A program made the translations under genes and the position numbers. Below are positions 42,510 to 51,015 of a stretch of 64,000 nt of DNA, one piece after another. Source of the stretch: Bermanella sp034112345 (GTDB lineage: Bacteria > Pseudomonadota > Gammaproteobacteria > Pseudomonadales > Oceanobacteraceae); NCBI GenBank assembly GCA_034112345.1, contig JAWUVN010000065.1:28809-92808 (forward strand), written 5' to 3'. Below the pieces are notes generated by a model, which made no database searches, was not told where the DNA came from, and was given only the letters and a program-made list of their open reading frames with translations. Position 1 is the first letter of the stretch; each line of letters opens with the position of its first letter.

Positions 42510-42532
42510 CTGACTATACTTTACATAGTCAG
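42510..42532 (+). promoter_or_regulatory. Inverted repeat before the 42.55 kb gene
   Basis: CTGACTAT at 42510-42517 pairs with ATAGTCAG at 42525-42532 across seven bases, 21 bases before the ATG. The TATACT inside could be a -10 element, which would make the repeat an operator; this is speculative. Confidence 0.35.
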
Positions 42533-42552
42533 TGATTTAGAGCCGCAGTGAT

Positions 42553-42912
42553 ATGAATCAAGCAAGTGAAATGGATAACAAGCCAGTGGATGTGTTTAGC
42601 CGTGGCAGCCTTAAGTTAACCTTTGATGCCTTACGTCCTATAAACCCTATGTTGGCATTGCAAGTACGTAATATTATTCACGGTGAGCCTTTGCCTAAGT
42701 CAGAGCGTGAAGAAGGCAATGAGCACGCTGATTACTTTAAGGTGGCATTAGACTCTTTTCAGATTAGGGCGGTTGTTGAAGGGTTGATGGAGTGTGGCGA
42801 AAGTCCTGCGAATAAGGGGTTGGCCATTATTGCAAAAAGCCTGCAGTTAGATTGGGTGAATCTTGCTCATCAAATGCTTGATGATTTACCTGAAGGGCAA
42901 AAGCCTTCTTAA
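42553..42912 (+). CDS. Conserved small protein of unknown function
   Basis: A 119-residue acidic cytosolic protein without signal peptide or membrane segment. The conserved-looking core is RGSLKLTFDALRPINPMLALQVRNIIHGEPLP, given here as RGSLKLTFDALRP then INPMLALQVRNIIHG, followed by mostly helical, acidic sequence. I do not recognise a family with confidence. The coding start ATG 42553 lies after a possible operator hairpin. It has no clear functional partner: an ABC exporter precedes it and a RIO-like kinase follows after 340 bases. Confidence 0.6.
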   Translation: MNQASEMDNKPVDVFSRGSLKLTFDALRPINPMLALQVRNIIHGEPLPKSEREEGNEHADYFKVALDSFQIRAVVEGLMECGESPANKGLAIIAKSLQLDWVNLAHQMLDDLPEGQKPS

Positions 42913-43252
42913 TTTATGTTCTTTAAGGCAGTACTTTTAGTGATGTTTGAATTCTCTTCTATTGCGTTATATATCAATACATAAATATCAACTTTCCCTG
43001 TTATTTAGCCATACCTTGCAAGCTAATAGAAAGTCAAAGTGCTTTATAATCATATGCTTGCTCACGTATCAATCAAAGTGTGTCTGATACGTGTTAATTT
43101 GTATGAAAAACGTTCAATATCTCAGTAATTACAGCCCTTTTTTGGTTTAGTCGAGGCCATGAGTTATGATGCAAGTAATTGGATTGTGCTGGCTATGCTA
43201 AACACAAGTTACTATCACATCCTAGCTATGGAAGTTAGGCGATAATGGCAAT
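42913..43252. other. 340-base non-coding gap with one hairpin
   Basis: No open frame with coding character is seen. CACGTATCA at 43063-43071 pairs with TGATACGTG at 43085-43093 around a 13-base loop, possibly the end of a short transcript. A TTATAAT -10-like string lies at 43044-43050. The leader of the RIO-like gene ends here without a clear Shine-Dalgarno. Confidence 0.45.
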
Positions 43253-44113
43253 ATGAAGATACCAAAAAAATTAATCCCCCTATATGAAGATGGGGTCATT
43301 GACGAGGTGATAAGCCAGTTAATGAGCGGAAAAGAGGCCACTGTATACGTGGTTGCCAGAGGCGATGAAATTGTCTGTGCAAAAGTCTATAAAGAGGCTG
43401 AAAAGCGCAGCTTTAAGCAGGCTGTGACTTACGTTGAAGGCCGCAAGTCAAAGAACAGTCGCCGCGCCCGAGCCATGGAAAAAGGCAGTAAGTTTGGTAA
43501 GAAGCAATTAGAAGAAGCTTGGCACAATGCTGAAGTGGATGCTTTATACAAGCTAGACGCAGCAGGAGTACGTGTACCCAAGCCATACGGTTGTTTTGAT
43601 GGTGTACTGCTAATGGAGCTGGTATGTGATGATGAGGGCAGTGTTGCCCCTAGATTGAATGATGTGGCATTTGATGAGGAACAAGCATTAGAAGACCATG
43701 CCACTATGATGGAATATGTAAAATTAATGTTATGTGCGGGTATTGTGCATGGTGATTTATCAGAGTTTAACGTATTAGTTGATGACTACGGTCCAGTAAT
43801 CATTGATTTACCACAGGCAGTCGATGCAGCCGCTAATATGAATGCAAAAAGGATGTTAGAGCGCGATGTGAACAACATGCGGGAGTATTATGGGCAATAC
43901 GCTCCTTCGTTACTAAAAACATCTTATGCAAAAGAAATGTGGGGTTTATACGAAGAAGCTAAGTTATTACCTGATACGCCGTTGACCGGATTGTTTCAAG
44001 AGGACGATACCAGTGCTGATGTAGACTCTGTTTTAGAAGAAATTAAAGCGGCTTTGTTTGAAGAGCAAGAAAAACAAGAAAGAATGAGCGAAGATGACAG
44101 CGATGAATTTTAA
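43253..44113 (+). CDS. RIO1-like serine protein kinase (PA4780-type)
   Basis: A 286-residue RIO-family atypical kinase. The nucleotide-binding loop SGKEATVYV is near 25-33, with the Lys44 of AKVY, the catalytic HGDLSEFN at 166-173 (Asp168) and the metal-binding IIDLPQAVD with Asp185, all matching the RIO signature. The acidic C-terminus (last 35 residues) is variable. Bacterial RIO kinases of this type are known in pseudomonads; the targets are unclear. It is a single gene closed by a terminator. Confidence 0.88.
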   Translation: MKIPKKLIPLYEDGVIDEVISQLMSGKEATVYVVARGDEIVCAKVYKEAEKRSFKQAVTYVEGRKSKNSRRARAMEKGSKFGKKQLEEAWHNAEVDALYKLDAAGVRVPKPYGCFDGVLLMELVCDDEGSVAPRLNDVAFDEEQALEDHATMMEYVKLMLCAGIVHGDLSEFNVLVDDYGPVIIDLPQAVDAAANMNAKRMLERDVNNMREYYGQYAPSLLKTSYAKEMWGLYEEAKLLPDTPLTGLFQEDDTSADVDSVLEEIKAALFEEQEKQERMSEDDSDEF

Positions 44114-44164
44114 GCAAGCTGTTTAACTAATTTAACGATTACTGAGATAAACAGTTAAGCGGAG

Positions 44165-44195
44165 AAAGCGTAATCGTAAAGGTTACGCTTTTTTT
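44165..44195 (+). terminator. Terminator after the RIO-like kinase
   Basis: AAAGCGTAA at 44165-44173 pairs with TTACGCTTT at 44183-44191, continuing as a run of seven Ts from 44189. The A-run side also allows function for the convergent EAL gene. Confidence 0.87.
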
Positions 44196-46545
44196 ATGGG
44201 TGAAAGTTAGATTCAGAAAAAGGTAGGGTTAACAGCTCTGTCATACTGATGGGTTTATGAAAATAAAACCCTTGAATAAAATCGACATTTAATCCGCCTA
44301 AGTAATCTAATTGCTCTTTCTGTTCAACACCTTCAGCTACGATAATTAATCCCAGTTTGTGGGCTAAAGAAATAATGTGTTCAACTACATAGCTTGATCG
44401 AATATCGGCAGGTATCTTTCTTACAAATGAATAATCTAGTTTAATTACATTTATAGGTAAATTTTGAATGTAAGCTAGCGATGAATAGCCAGTACCGAAA
44501 TCATCTAGTGCCACATGAAATCCGGCATTTTGAAGTTGGTTACTAATATGGATAGCTGATTCTAAATCTTCAAGCATTGAGCTTTCTGTTAATTCAAACT
44601 CAATGAATTTAGGGTCTACTTCAAACCGTTCACACATAAACACTAAATGGCTAACCAATGACTTTTGATTGAATTCAAGAGATGAAAGGTTAATAGAAAT
44701 TCTAAATCCTGTATTGCTTTTGAAGTAATTAATAAGCTGGTTGGCTTCAGATAAAACCTTTTCAATAATGGTGTTTTCTAAGCGCAGCATTAATTCAGGA
44801 GATCGCTCAACAATAGGCAGAAACTTACCTGGGAGTAGGATTCCCTTAGTAGGATGATCCCAGCGAACTAATGCTTCAACTCCTAATATTTTTCCTGTTA
44901 CATAGTGGACTTTAGGTTGGTAATAAGCGATAAATTCTTGTTTGTTAATGCCTTCTTGTACTTCTTTTAATATTTTTTCTTGAGCTTCAATTTCATCAGA
45001 AAATGACTTGCTAAAAAAGGTAAGATAAGGGGATTTTAAGTTTTTTGAGTGTTGTAAAGCCATTTCTGCTCGAGTAGTCAGGCTCGAATTATCCAAACTG
45101 AAATCCAGCTTGATTGCCCCAGAATTAAGTTTAATATCTTCATTTAAATTAGAAATGTGTGCCATTAATGTATTAATCTTTTGAGTAAATTCTTCTTGTC
45201 GCTGTGCGTGGGCAATGATGGCAAATTTCCCACCGTAAAGGCTGTAACTTTTGCTGTTTTTAAACATGCTACTAGTAATGGTTGTAGCTACATTGTTAAT
45301 CATATTGTCCGCACTTTTAAAGCCTTTTAAGCGATTTATTTTTTGTAGACCTAAAATATCAATGATTGCAATGTACATATTTTCTTTGTGATTTTCTCGA
45401 CACCTTTCAATGTGCAGTACCATAGCTGACCGATTTTGCATGCCTGTTAAGGAATCTTCAAATGCGACTTCATTTAAGTTAACCACCGCTTGATCCAGTC
45501 TTATTCTTAGTGTTCGATTCCAATAATAAAGCGCAAAAATTATTATTACTCCAATTAAGCTGGCTAATAATAAATTCCTAATCCAGGTGGTGTCACGATG
45601 GAATTCATTATAAATAGAATGTTCAGATAAGACCGCTTGGCCTTCGGTTACTTCGTTAAATGTATCTAACATGGCAACCCATCGAACTGGGCTAGAGTGG
45701 CCAATTGGGAAATTATTAGTATCAATTAATTTGATGGTTTCTTGTGCTTCGTACCTTTGGTGGTCACGGTTATACGGCAAAGGATTCTTGGATTTAAGAG
45801 ATAGGATATAGTCGATAATACTTTCAGGATGCTCAATTGCATAATTCCAGCCACGTATGACAGCTTTGCGAATAGCAGCTACACGCTTTGGATTTTTTTC
45901 TAGCTCCGTTTGAGTTGTGGCTAGATTATCGCCATAAAAATCAATGCCGTAATCTTGTGGTGAAAAAATATCTACTTCTAATCCTAGTTGATGCAATTGG
46001 TAAGGCTCATTGCTTATGTAGCCATACATAGCAAATATAGAACCGTCTGCTAATTTTTCGATATTGCCATTGTAGTTATGTTTTTGATAGCTGCCTGGAA
46101 GTAAGCCATTCTTTGATAGCATGGCTTCAATTTGGCCAGAAATAGAGGCATCTGCAAGCATTAATGCTTTCCCCTTAAGATCCGTTATATTCTTAACTTG
46201 ATTGGATTTTAAAGTGATTAATACTTCAGGAGCATGTTGAAATATAGATGCAAGAATAACAATAGGCGAGCCAACTGCAATTGAGCTTAATGCTTCGCTT
46301 CCTAGTACCGCATATTGGCTAGAGTTATTGATGAGATGGTGTAAATGGTTGCTGTGAGGGCCGCCCTCGACCAATTTGACCTGATAGCCTTCTTCTCGAA
46401 AGTAGCCTTGTTGAATAGCTGCATAATACCCTGCAAACTGAAATTTGTGATACCACTTTAAATGAATGGTCACATCTTCAGCCCACGCTGGACTGATTAA
46501 GCAGGCCAAGGCAGCAGCAATAAATAGTGGTTTTAAGGCGTTCAC
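44194..46545 (-). CDS. NMT1/SsuA-like substrate-binding domain fused to degenerate GGDEF and EAL
   Basis: A 783-residue inner-membrane c-di-GMP protein. After a signal peptide (1-22), residues about 25-310 form an NMT1/THI5-like periplasmic binding domain (IHLKWYHKFQFAGYYAA). One helix at 324-342 leads to GGDEF (about 355-515) and EAL (about 525-783). The GGDEF signature is YGGKF at 437-441, so cyclase activity is unlikely. The EAL domain is complete: EALVR 557-561, NLSS, ELTES, DDFGTGYS, and EGVE, indicating c-di-GMP phosphodiesterase activity. The periplasmic domain probably senses a pyrimidine or sulfonate-like ligand (family inference). It is a single gene. Confidence 0.88.
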   Translation of the reverse strand: MNALKPLFIAAALACLISPAWAEDVTIHLKWYHKFQFAGYYAAIQQGYFREEGYQVKLVEGGPHSNHLHHLINNSSQYAVLGSEALSSIAVGSPIVILASIFQHAPEVLITLKSNQVKNITDLKGKALMLADASISGQIEAMLSKNGLLPGSYQKHNYNGNIEKLADGSIFAMYGYISNEPYQLHQLGLEVDIFSPQDYGIDFYGDNLATTQTELEKNPKRVAAIRKAVIRGWNYAIEHPESIIDYILSLKSKNPLPYNRDHQRYEAQETIKLIDTNNFPIGHSSPVRWVAMLDTFNEVTEGQAVLSEHSIYNEFHRDTTWIRNLLLASLIGVIIIFALYYWNRTLRIRLDQAVVNLNEVAFEDSLTGMQNRSAMVLHIERCRENHKENMYIAIIDILGLQKINRLKGFKSADNMINNVATTITSSMFKNSKSYSLYGGKFAIIAHAQRQEEFTQKINTLMAHISNLNEDIKLNSGAIKLDFSLDNSSLTTRAEMALQHSKNLKSPYLTFFSKSFSDEIEAQEKILKEVQEGINKQEFIAYYQPKVHYVTGKILGVEALVRWDHPTKGILLPGKFLPIVERSPELMLRLENTIIEKVLSEANQLINYFKSNTGFRISINLSSLEFNQKSLVSHLVFMCERFEVDPKFIEFELTESSMLEDLESAIHISNQLQNAGFHVALDDFGTGYSSLAYIQNLPINVIKLDYSFVRKIPADIRSSYVVEHIISLAHKLGLIIVAEGVEQKEQLDYLGGLNVDFIQGFYFHKPISMTELLTLPFSESNFHP

Positions 46546-46772
46546 ATACTATCCATATTACGAAATACGTGTATAGATCATATAGTATAGGCTATAAAAT
46601 ACTCTAGACAGTTAAAGACAAGTTTTAATTGATAAGTTGGCTCGTTAGGTCGAGAACTAAAGATACCTATAGATTAGTAAGAAAAGCTTAGGCAGTTGAA
46701 GTCACTACTTAAGCGACTCTTAAATGCGCTTAAGTAAGTGACTGTATAATCATGCCGTAATAAAAGAGGGGA

Positions 46773-47627
46773 TTAGTCGTTTTTACTTGGTTTATTCCAA
46801 GTAAATCCACCATTGCTTGTAGGCGCAGACTGTTGATTTTCGCTATTGCTGGTGGATTCGTTATTAGCTTCTTGGGATGGGGCTTTTTTAACGACTTGTA
46901 CGGTTGGCTTTTTTGTTTCGGGGGTAGGTACAGATTGTTTCTTGTCGTCTTTCTTTAATGAGATTTTAGCGCGGCTAGGAGCCTCCTCTTTAGCGGCTTT
47001 TTTAGGGTTTTGATAAACCACTTTTTCACCACTTGGCTTATCTTTCGCGTAAGGGTTGACGCGTTCAGAACCCGGTGTATTGTTTTTTTCTTTTCTGGCG
47101 GCTGCTTTTTTATTTGCCACTTTAGATTGTATGGCTTGATACTGAGATTGCTGCTCAGCTGTGGATGTATTGGTTTCCCTTTGCTGTAAGCCTTGCAGTA
47201 CGTTCCTTAGAACCTGGTCTTGGGCTTCACGAAAATGTCTATGTTCAGGGTTGCGGAAAAATGCACTTAGTTCGGCTTTGCCTAATATGAAATTTGCATT
47301 TTTTAATAAATCTAAAATATCTTGGTCTTTTAGATTAAAGGCAATTTTAAGTTTACGCAGAATAATGTTGTTGTTAAGTGCGTATTCGGCAACAGGGACT
47401 TCACCGTCTTCTCTTGGACCGCGCTTTTCGATGATTAAACCATTCAAAAAGTGGGAGAATTGCTGATCGGTACAACGAAGGTAATCAGGGTCGTCGTCTT
47501 TTTTAAGCCAAAGTACAACCTGCTCTTTGGTTACGGCTACGCCACCCTTAGCAAATAATTCAACCATTTTGGCGTCGTTATAATGAAAGGTGTAGCGAAT
47601 TCGACGAAGAACGTAATTATTGGTCAC
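46773..47627 (-). CDS. DUF1456 (YehS-like) protein with charged C-terminal tail
   Basis: A 284-residue protein. Two DUF1456 repeats fill residues about 1-150: MTNNYVLRRIRYTFHYND, then NNNIILRKLKIAFNLKDQDIL, each ending in a helix with FLNGLI or FFRNPEHRHFREAQDQVL. The rest (150-284) is charged and low-complexity, rich in Lys, Ser, Pro, and probably disordered. Function is unknown. A shorter paralogue lies at 51.0-51.5 kb, with the same MTNN start. Confidence 0.85.
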   Translation of the reverse strand: MTNNYVLRRIRYTFHYNDAKMVELFAKGGVAVTKEQVVLWLKKDDDPDYLRCTDQQFSHFLNGLIIEKRGPREDGEVPVAEYALNNNIILRKLKIAFNLKDQDILDLLKNANFILGKAELSAFFRNPEHRHFREAQDQVLRNVLQGLQQRETNTSTAEQQSQYQAIQSKVANKKAAARKEKNNTPGSERVNPYAKDKPSGEKVVYQNPKKAAKEEAPSRAKISLKKDDKKQSVPTPETKKPTVQVVKKAPSQEANNESTSNSENQQSAPTSNGGFTWNKPSKND

Positions 47628-47707
47628 AATAAACCTAGCAGTCGGGAGTAGATGATTTGTCGTATTCTACCTTATTCCGGCCTAAATAGATCATTTAAAC
47701 ACGATAA

Positions 47708-48016
47708 TTAGCGGCCAAAATAATGGTTAACAGAGATGGTTAATTGCTTAAATAGAGCCTCTTCAAAGGCATCTTGATCTTTACCAAGCGCCTTTAAATA
47801 TTGATCAGATTGCGGTCCACTTAAATATCGGCCATTAAGCTTATATTGTATTTCGGGTTGGTGTTTATCAAATCTTGGTACGATCACCCAATCAATGATA
47901 TCAGGGTCTATAGCATCAAATTCTGTTTGTCCCAATTTACAAAATGCTTCTACGTGGCTTGCACCTTCAGGGCCTAAGCAGCCGGGTTCTACCCGGCAAA
48001 TAACGGTCATTTTCAT
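47708..48016 (-). CDS. Conserved small protein of unknown function
   Basis: A 102-residue protein. MKMTVICRVEPGCLGPEGASHVEAFC at the start, split as MKMTVICRVEPGCLG and PEGASHVEAFC, and DWVIVPRFDKHQPEIQYKLNGRYLS in the centre have the look of a conserved gammaproteobacterial hypothetical. There is no signal peptide. Codon use is like the neighbours. No family name is certain. It sits between the DUF1456 gene and the VF530 gene. Confidence 0.65.
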   Translation of the reverse strand: MKMTVICRVEPGCLGPEGASHVEAFCKLGQTEFDAIDPDIIDWVIVPRFDKHQPEIQYKLNGRYLSGPQSDQYLKALGKDQDAFEEALFKQLTISVNHYFGR

Positions 48017-48147
48017 ATGGAATTAGCTTAGTAATTAAATACGTATACAATTTAGTGTAGAACATACCAGAGAAAAAACTGGCTGAAAAATGCCAAGTTA
48101 ACCGTATACTGAGGCCAGATACGATTGATAAATGAATTGGAAGTAAT

Positions 48148-48405
48148 ATGACAGATCAGCCAAACAACCCATTACATGGCGTTACCTTGAAAAAGGTAGT
48201 CGAAGATTTGGAAGAGTGGTATGGCTTTGAAGAACTGGGTAATCGCATCAATATTCGCTGTTTTACCCATGATCCTAGTGTGAAATCCAGCCTTAAATTT
48301 CTGCGTAAAACCCAGTGGGCCAGAGATAAGGTAGAAGATCTGTATGTTTCTAAATTGGCGGCCAAGCAACAGCAAGCCAATATATACGGTAAAAAAGCTG
48401 ACTAG
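48148..48405 (+). CDS. VF530 family DNA-binding protein (DUF2132)
   Basis: An 85-residue protein with the VF530 signature: NPLHGVTLKKVVEDLEEWYGFEELGNRINIRCF, that is NPLHGVTLKKVVEDL, then WYGFEELGNRINIRCF, and PSVKSSLKFLRKTQWARDKVEDLY (PSVKSSLKFL and RKTQWARDKVEDLY). Family members are small helical proteins reported to bind DNA. ATG 48148 has a GGAAG site. The role in the cell is not established. Confidence 0.88.
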   Translation: MTDQPNNPLHGVTLKKVVEDLEEWYGFEELGNRINIRCFTHDPSVKSSLKFLRKTQWARDKVEDLYVSKLAAKQQQANIYGKKAD

Positions 48406-48443
48406 ACGATTAAAAGGTCACCTATCTAGCCTATATAATCTGT

Positions 48444-48632
48444 TTATTTAGTTTCAATAGCGGCTGCAAGGTTTTCTGGTGACGGCGCTTCAGCTTGCTC
48501 TAATTCCATTTTCGCACGATCAGCCTTTGATATGTATTTAGGCTTATTATTGTTGGCTTTAGGGTTCATGTGAGATTTAGCTTTCTTAAGCTTTTTATTC
48601 CAAATATCGGAAATCTTCTTTTTACGGTTCAT
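48444..48632 (-). CDS. DUF2986 family small basic protein
   Basis: A 62-residue protein matching DUF2986: MNRKKKISDIWNKKLKKAKS and KPKYISKADRAKME. It is strongly basic in its first 50 residues with an acidic Ala/Glu-rich tail. The function is unknown; nucleic-acid or ribosome interaction would be a guess from charge. It converges with the VF530 gene, with 38 bases between. Confidence 0.8.
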   Translation of the reverse strand: MNRKKKISDIWNKKLKKAKSHMNPKANNNKPKYISKADRAKMELEQAEAPSPENLAAAIETK

Positions 48633-48942
48633 ACAACTAAACCCCTTAAATTAGGCACTGTTATCAATATATTGCCGCATTATACCTATGGGTTGGATAG
48701 GGGACAAATTGCTTTTGTATCCTTTGGTGTTAGTAGACTCCGAATTCTTGTTATTACAATCATTCGTACTTAGTGACTAAGTGACAATAAAGGGCTACTT
48801 GATGAATCAGCATTGTTGTTTAAAATGCTCAGCCTTTGATTGGTTTACGCTGGTATAGTAAGGCTTGGACTGATCATAATTAGCCTTTACAGCCCTGAGT
48901 ATTCAAATGGACATATTAAATGATGTTAGGAAATAAGTAATT
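48633..48942. other. 310-base gap before the ZIP transporter
   Basis: No gene seen. A 15-base palindrome ACTTAG-TGA-CTAAGT lies at 48768-48782 and could be a protein site. An extended -10 (TGGTATAGT) at 48851-48859 is the likely ZIP promoter and is listed separately. Confidence 0.5.
48851..48859 (+). promoter_or_regulatory. Extended -10 upstream of the ZIP transporter
   Basis: TG-G-TATAGT at 48851-48859 matches the extended -10 element (TGnTATAAT with one mismatch). It lies 84 bases before the start codon. No convincing -35. Confidence 0.4.
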
Positions 48943-49758
48943 TTGATCGATTTATTCAAGCAGTTTGACCCTGTTACCCAAGCATTTATTGCGACCTTAT
49001 TCACTTGGGGTGTAACAGCTGCAGGGGCTGGAATTGTATTTTTTACAAGTGTGGTCAATCAAAAGTTTATGGACTCTATGCTGGGCTTTGCGGCCGGGGT
49101 TATGATTGCAGCGAGTTTTTGGTCATTGCTTGCACCGGGTTTAGAGATGTCTGAGCAGTTGGGGCAGGTTCCTTGGTTGACGGCTGTGATTGGATTTATG
49201 GCCGGTGGCGTTTTTATGAAAATGACCGATAAATGTTTAATTTACTTGAGGCCCAGTTTAAGTGCTGCTAAGAGCGAAGGTGTGAAAACCTCGTGGCAAC
49301 GAAGCACGCTGCTTGTGTTGGCTATTACCCTTCATAATATTCCTGAGGGTCTTGCTATAGGGGTAGCCTTTGGAGCGGTAGCAGCGGATCTTCCATCAGC
49401 CACTATCGGTGGGGCCATTGCTTTAGCCATTGGAATTGGCATTCAAAACTTTCCAGAGGGTACGGCGGTTTCATTACCTTTAAGAAGAGAGGGGATGAGC
49501 AAGGGAAAGAGCTTTTTTATGGGTCAGGCTTCTGGGATAGTTGAACCTGTGGCGGCCATTATAGGGGCATTATTTGTTTTAAATATGCAGCAAATTTTAC
49601 CCTATGCACTTTGTTTTGCCGCTGGAGCCATGATTTTTGTTGTGGTAGAAAACCTGATTCCAGAGTCACAAAGGAAGTATGAAAATACCGATGTCGTTAC
49701 TATGTCAACCATGGCTGGCTTTTCTGTGATGATGGCACTTGATGTGGCGCTAGGCTGA
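48943..49758 (+). CDS. ZIP family divalent metal transporter
   Basis: A 271-residue inner-membrane carrier with about eight helices. The metal-site helices carry LHNIPEGLAIG (near 128-138) and IQNFPEGTAVS (near 165-175), the paired HNxPEG signature of GufA/ZupT-type ZIPs, which take up zinc and other divalent metals. The start must be TTG 48943 (or a nearby ATT): an in-frame stop lies at 48934 and a AGGA site is at 48928-48931. It is a single gene with its own promoter. Confidence 0.9.
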   Translation: MIDLFKQFDPVTQAFIATLFTWGVTAAGAGIVFFTSVVNQKFMDSMLGFAAGVMIAASFWSLLAPGLEMSEQLGQVPWLTAVIGFMAGGVFMKMTDKCLIYLRPSLSAAKSEGVKTSWQRSTLLVLAITLHNIPEGLAIGVAFGAVAADLPSATIGGAIALAIGIGIQNFPEGTAVSLPLRREGMSKGKSFFMGQASGIVEPVAAIIGALFVLNMQQILPYALCFAAGAMIFVVVENLIPESQRKYENTDVVTMSTMAGFSVMMALDVALG

Positions 49759-49876
49759 AGGCATTCATTGCATGCGAACGATGGAATACCGCATTATTAA
49801 ATTTCACAGCATAATTAATCAAATACCGAGACCATGAGGGTTGATCGCTTGCATGAGCGCAATCAGGTGATAGGCA

Positions 49877-50444
49877 ATGATTTTTAATACTATAAGTTTA
49901 CAAAATAGAGAGGCCTACAGCCTATTAATGGGTGGTTACACCCAGGGCGATTGTGTGGATCAGTACTAGATCAAAGGGTAATGTTTATAATTTAGTCCCT
50001 TATTCGTTTTTTACGGTCGCAAGTTGTAATCCCCCAGTTCTTTTATATGCGCAAGTAACACAGCAGAACGGTGCCGATAAGGACACATTGTAAAATTTAA
50101 TAGAAACAGGTGAATGTGTCGTTAATAATGTGAATGCTGCGTTATTAGAAAGAATGAACCAGACAAGCGCTAGCCATAGTGTTTCAGCTAAATCTGTTAA
50201 AGAATTGCCTGTACGTTACGAATGCACGTTAAGGCAGGTTATCCCTATTTGTTCGCTTATTAGTGACGCAGCACAAGGAGTAACCGTTATACTGTTAGAC
50301 GTGAAATCGGTGTATGTTCGGGATGATTTGTATCAGAATGGTAAAATAAATCAGCAGTTAATTGATTCCGTAGGTAAAATGGGCGGCGATCAATTTAGCT
50401 TAACGTCTGAATGTGTAGAGATGGGTCGTCCAATAACCCTTTAA
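49877..50444 (+). pseudogene. Flavin reductase (FMN-binding split-barrel) pseudogene
   Basis: A gene start ATG 49877 with ribosome site reads NREAYSLLMG, then at 49931-49935 the frame shifts to give VTPRAIVWISTRS and VYNLVPYSFFTVASCNPPVLL, the unmistakable core of flavin reductase-like proteins. An in-frame TAA at 50091-50093 interrupts DTL-NLIETGECVVN, where the family has a Lys or Arg-type residue (one base change from AAA). Beyond it, VRYECTLRQVI, VYVRDDLYQNGKI and GKMGGDQFS continue to 50444, with about 25 residues apparently missing after MNQTSA. The last part is open as a 104-residue frame (50130-50444), but it is a remnant, not a separate gene. Confidence 0.8.
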
Positions 50445-50606
50445 TTTGACTGGTTTTTAAGCTGGTAGAATGTAAAGGTCAGTGTTATAGCGTATGGCAA
50501 TATCGAGACATTGAAACTGAAATAGCTTTTGTATAAACCCGAGTAAGCGGGCATAAAATATTTAAACACACACAATTATTACTTTAATTAAGATGAGAGA
50601 ATGCTC

Positions 50607-50810
50607 ATGGCAAAACCTAATTATTCGTACGAAAAAAGACAAAAAGAAATACCAAAAAAGAAGAAGAAAGAAGAAAAGCGGGTAAGTAAGCTTGCCAAAG
50701 GTAATGCTGTAGATGAAACGCAAGAAGTTGAAATTGATAGCGAAGAAGGTGTTACTGATAATGAAGCACCTGTTATAGAATCAACTATTGTAAATACAGA
50801 CGATAAATAA
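50607..50810 (+). CDS. Small lysine-rich conserved hypothetical
   Basis: A 67-residue protein. MAKPNYSYEKRQKEIPKKKKKEEK is very basic; the second half is acidic and probably disordered. The MAKPNYxxEKRQKE start is shared, as I recall, by small hypothetical proteins of pseudomonads and relatives. ATG 50607 is preferred to 50601 because the GAGAGA site then has normal spacing. The role is unknown. Confidence 0.65.
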   Translation: MAKPNYSYEKRQKEIPKKKKKEEKRVSKLAKGNAVDETQEVEIDSEEGVTDNEAPVIESTIVNTDDK

Positions 50811-51015
50811 TATTCGAGGCCAGGTCTGATTATCATAATACTGAATCAGTAGCCTCAATTATCAAGTAAAAAATTCTTCATATAAAGCCTGTAAAAGGCT
50901 TATACATCAGAAGGGATCGCTATCCAAATTCACAGGTTAGTGATTCACATTACACAGTTACCCACTTCAAGTTATCGCTTTGATAATTTTGCATTACCTA
51001 AGACTAGGATCTATT

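Noticed and set aside
48768..48782. The palindrome ACTTAG-TGA-CTAAGT as a Zur box for the ZIP gene
   Set aside because: It does not resemble the known Zur consensus and lies 160 bases from the start; kept only as an unnamed palindrome.
50130..50444. A separate 104-residue gene
   Set aside because: It is the tail of the flavin reductase pseudogene; the same frame continues upstream with conserved family residues beyond a stop codon.
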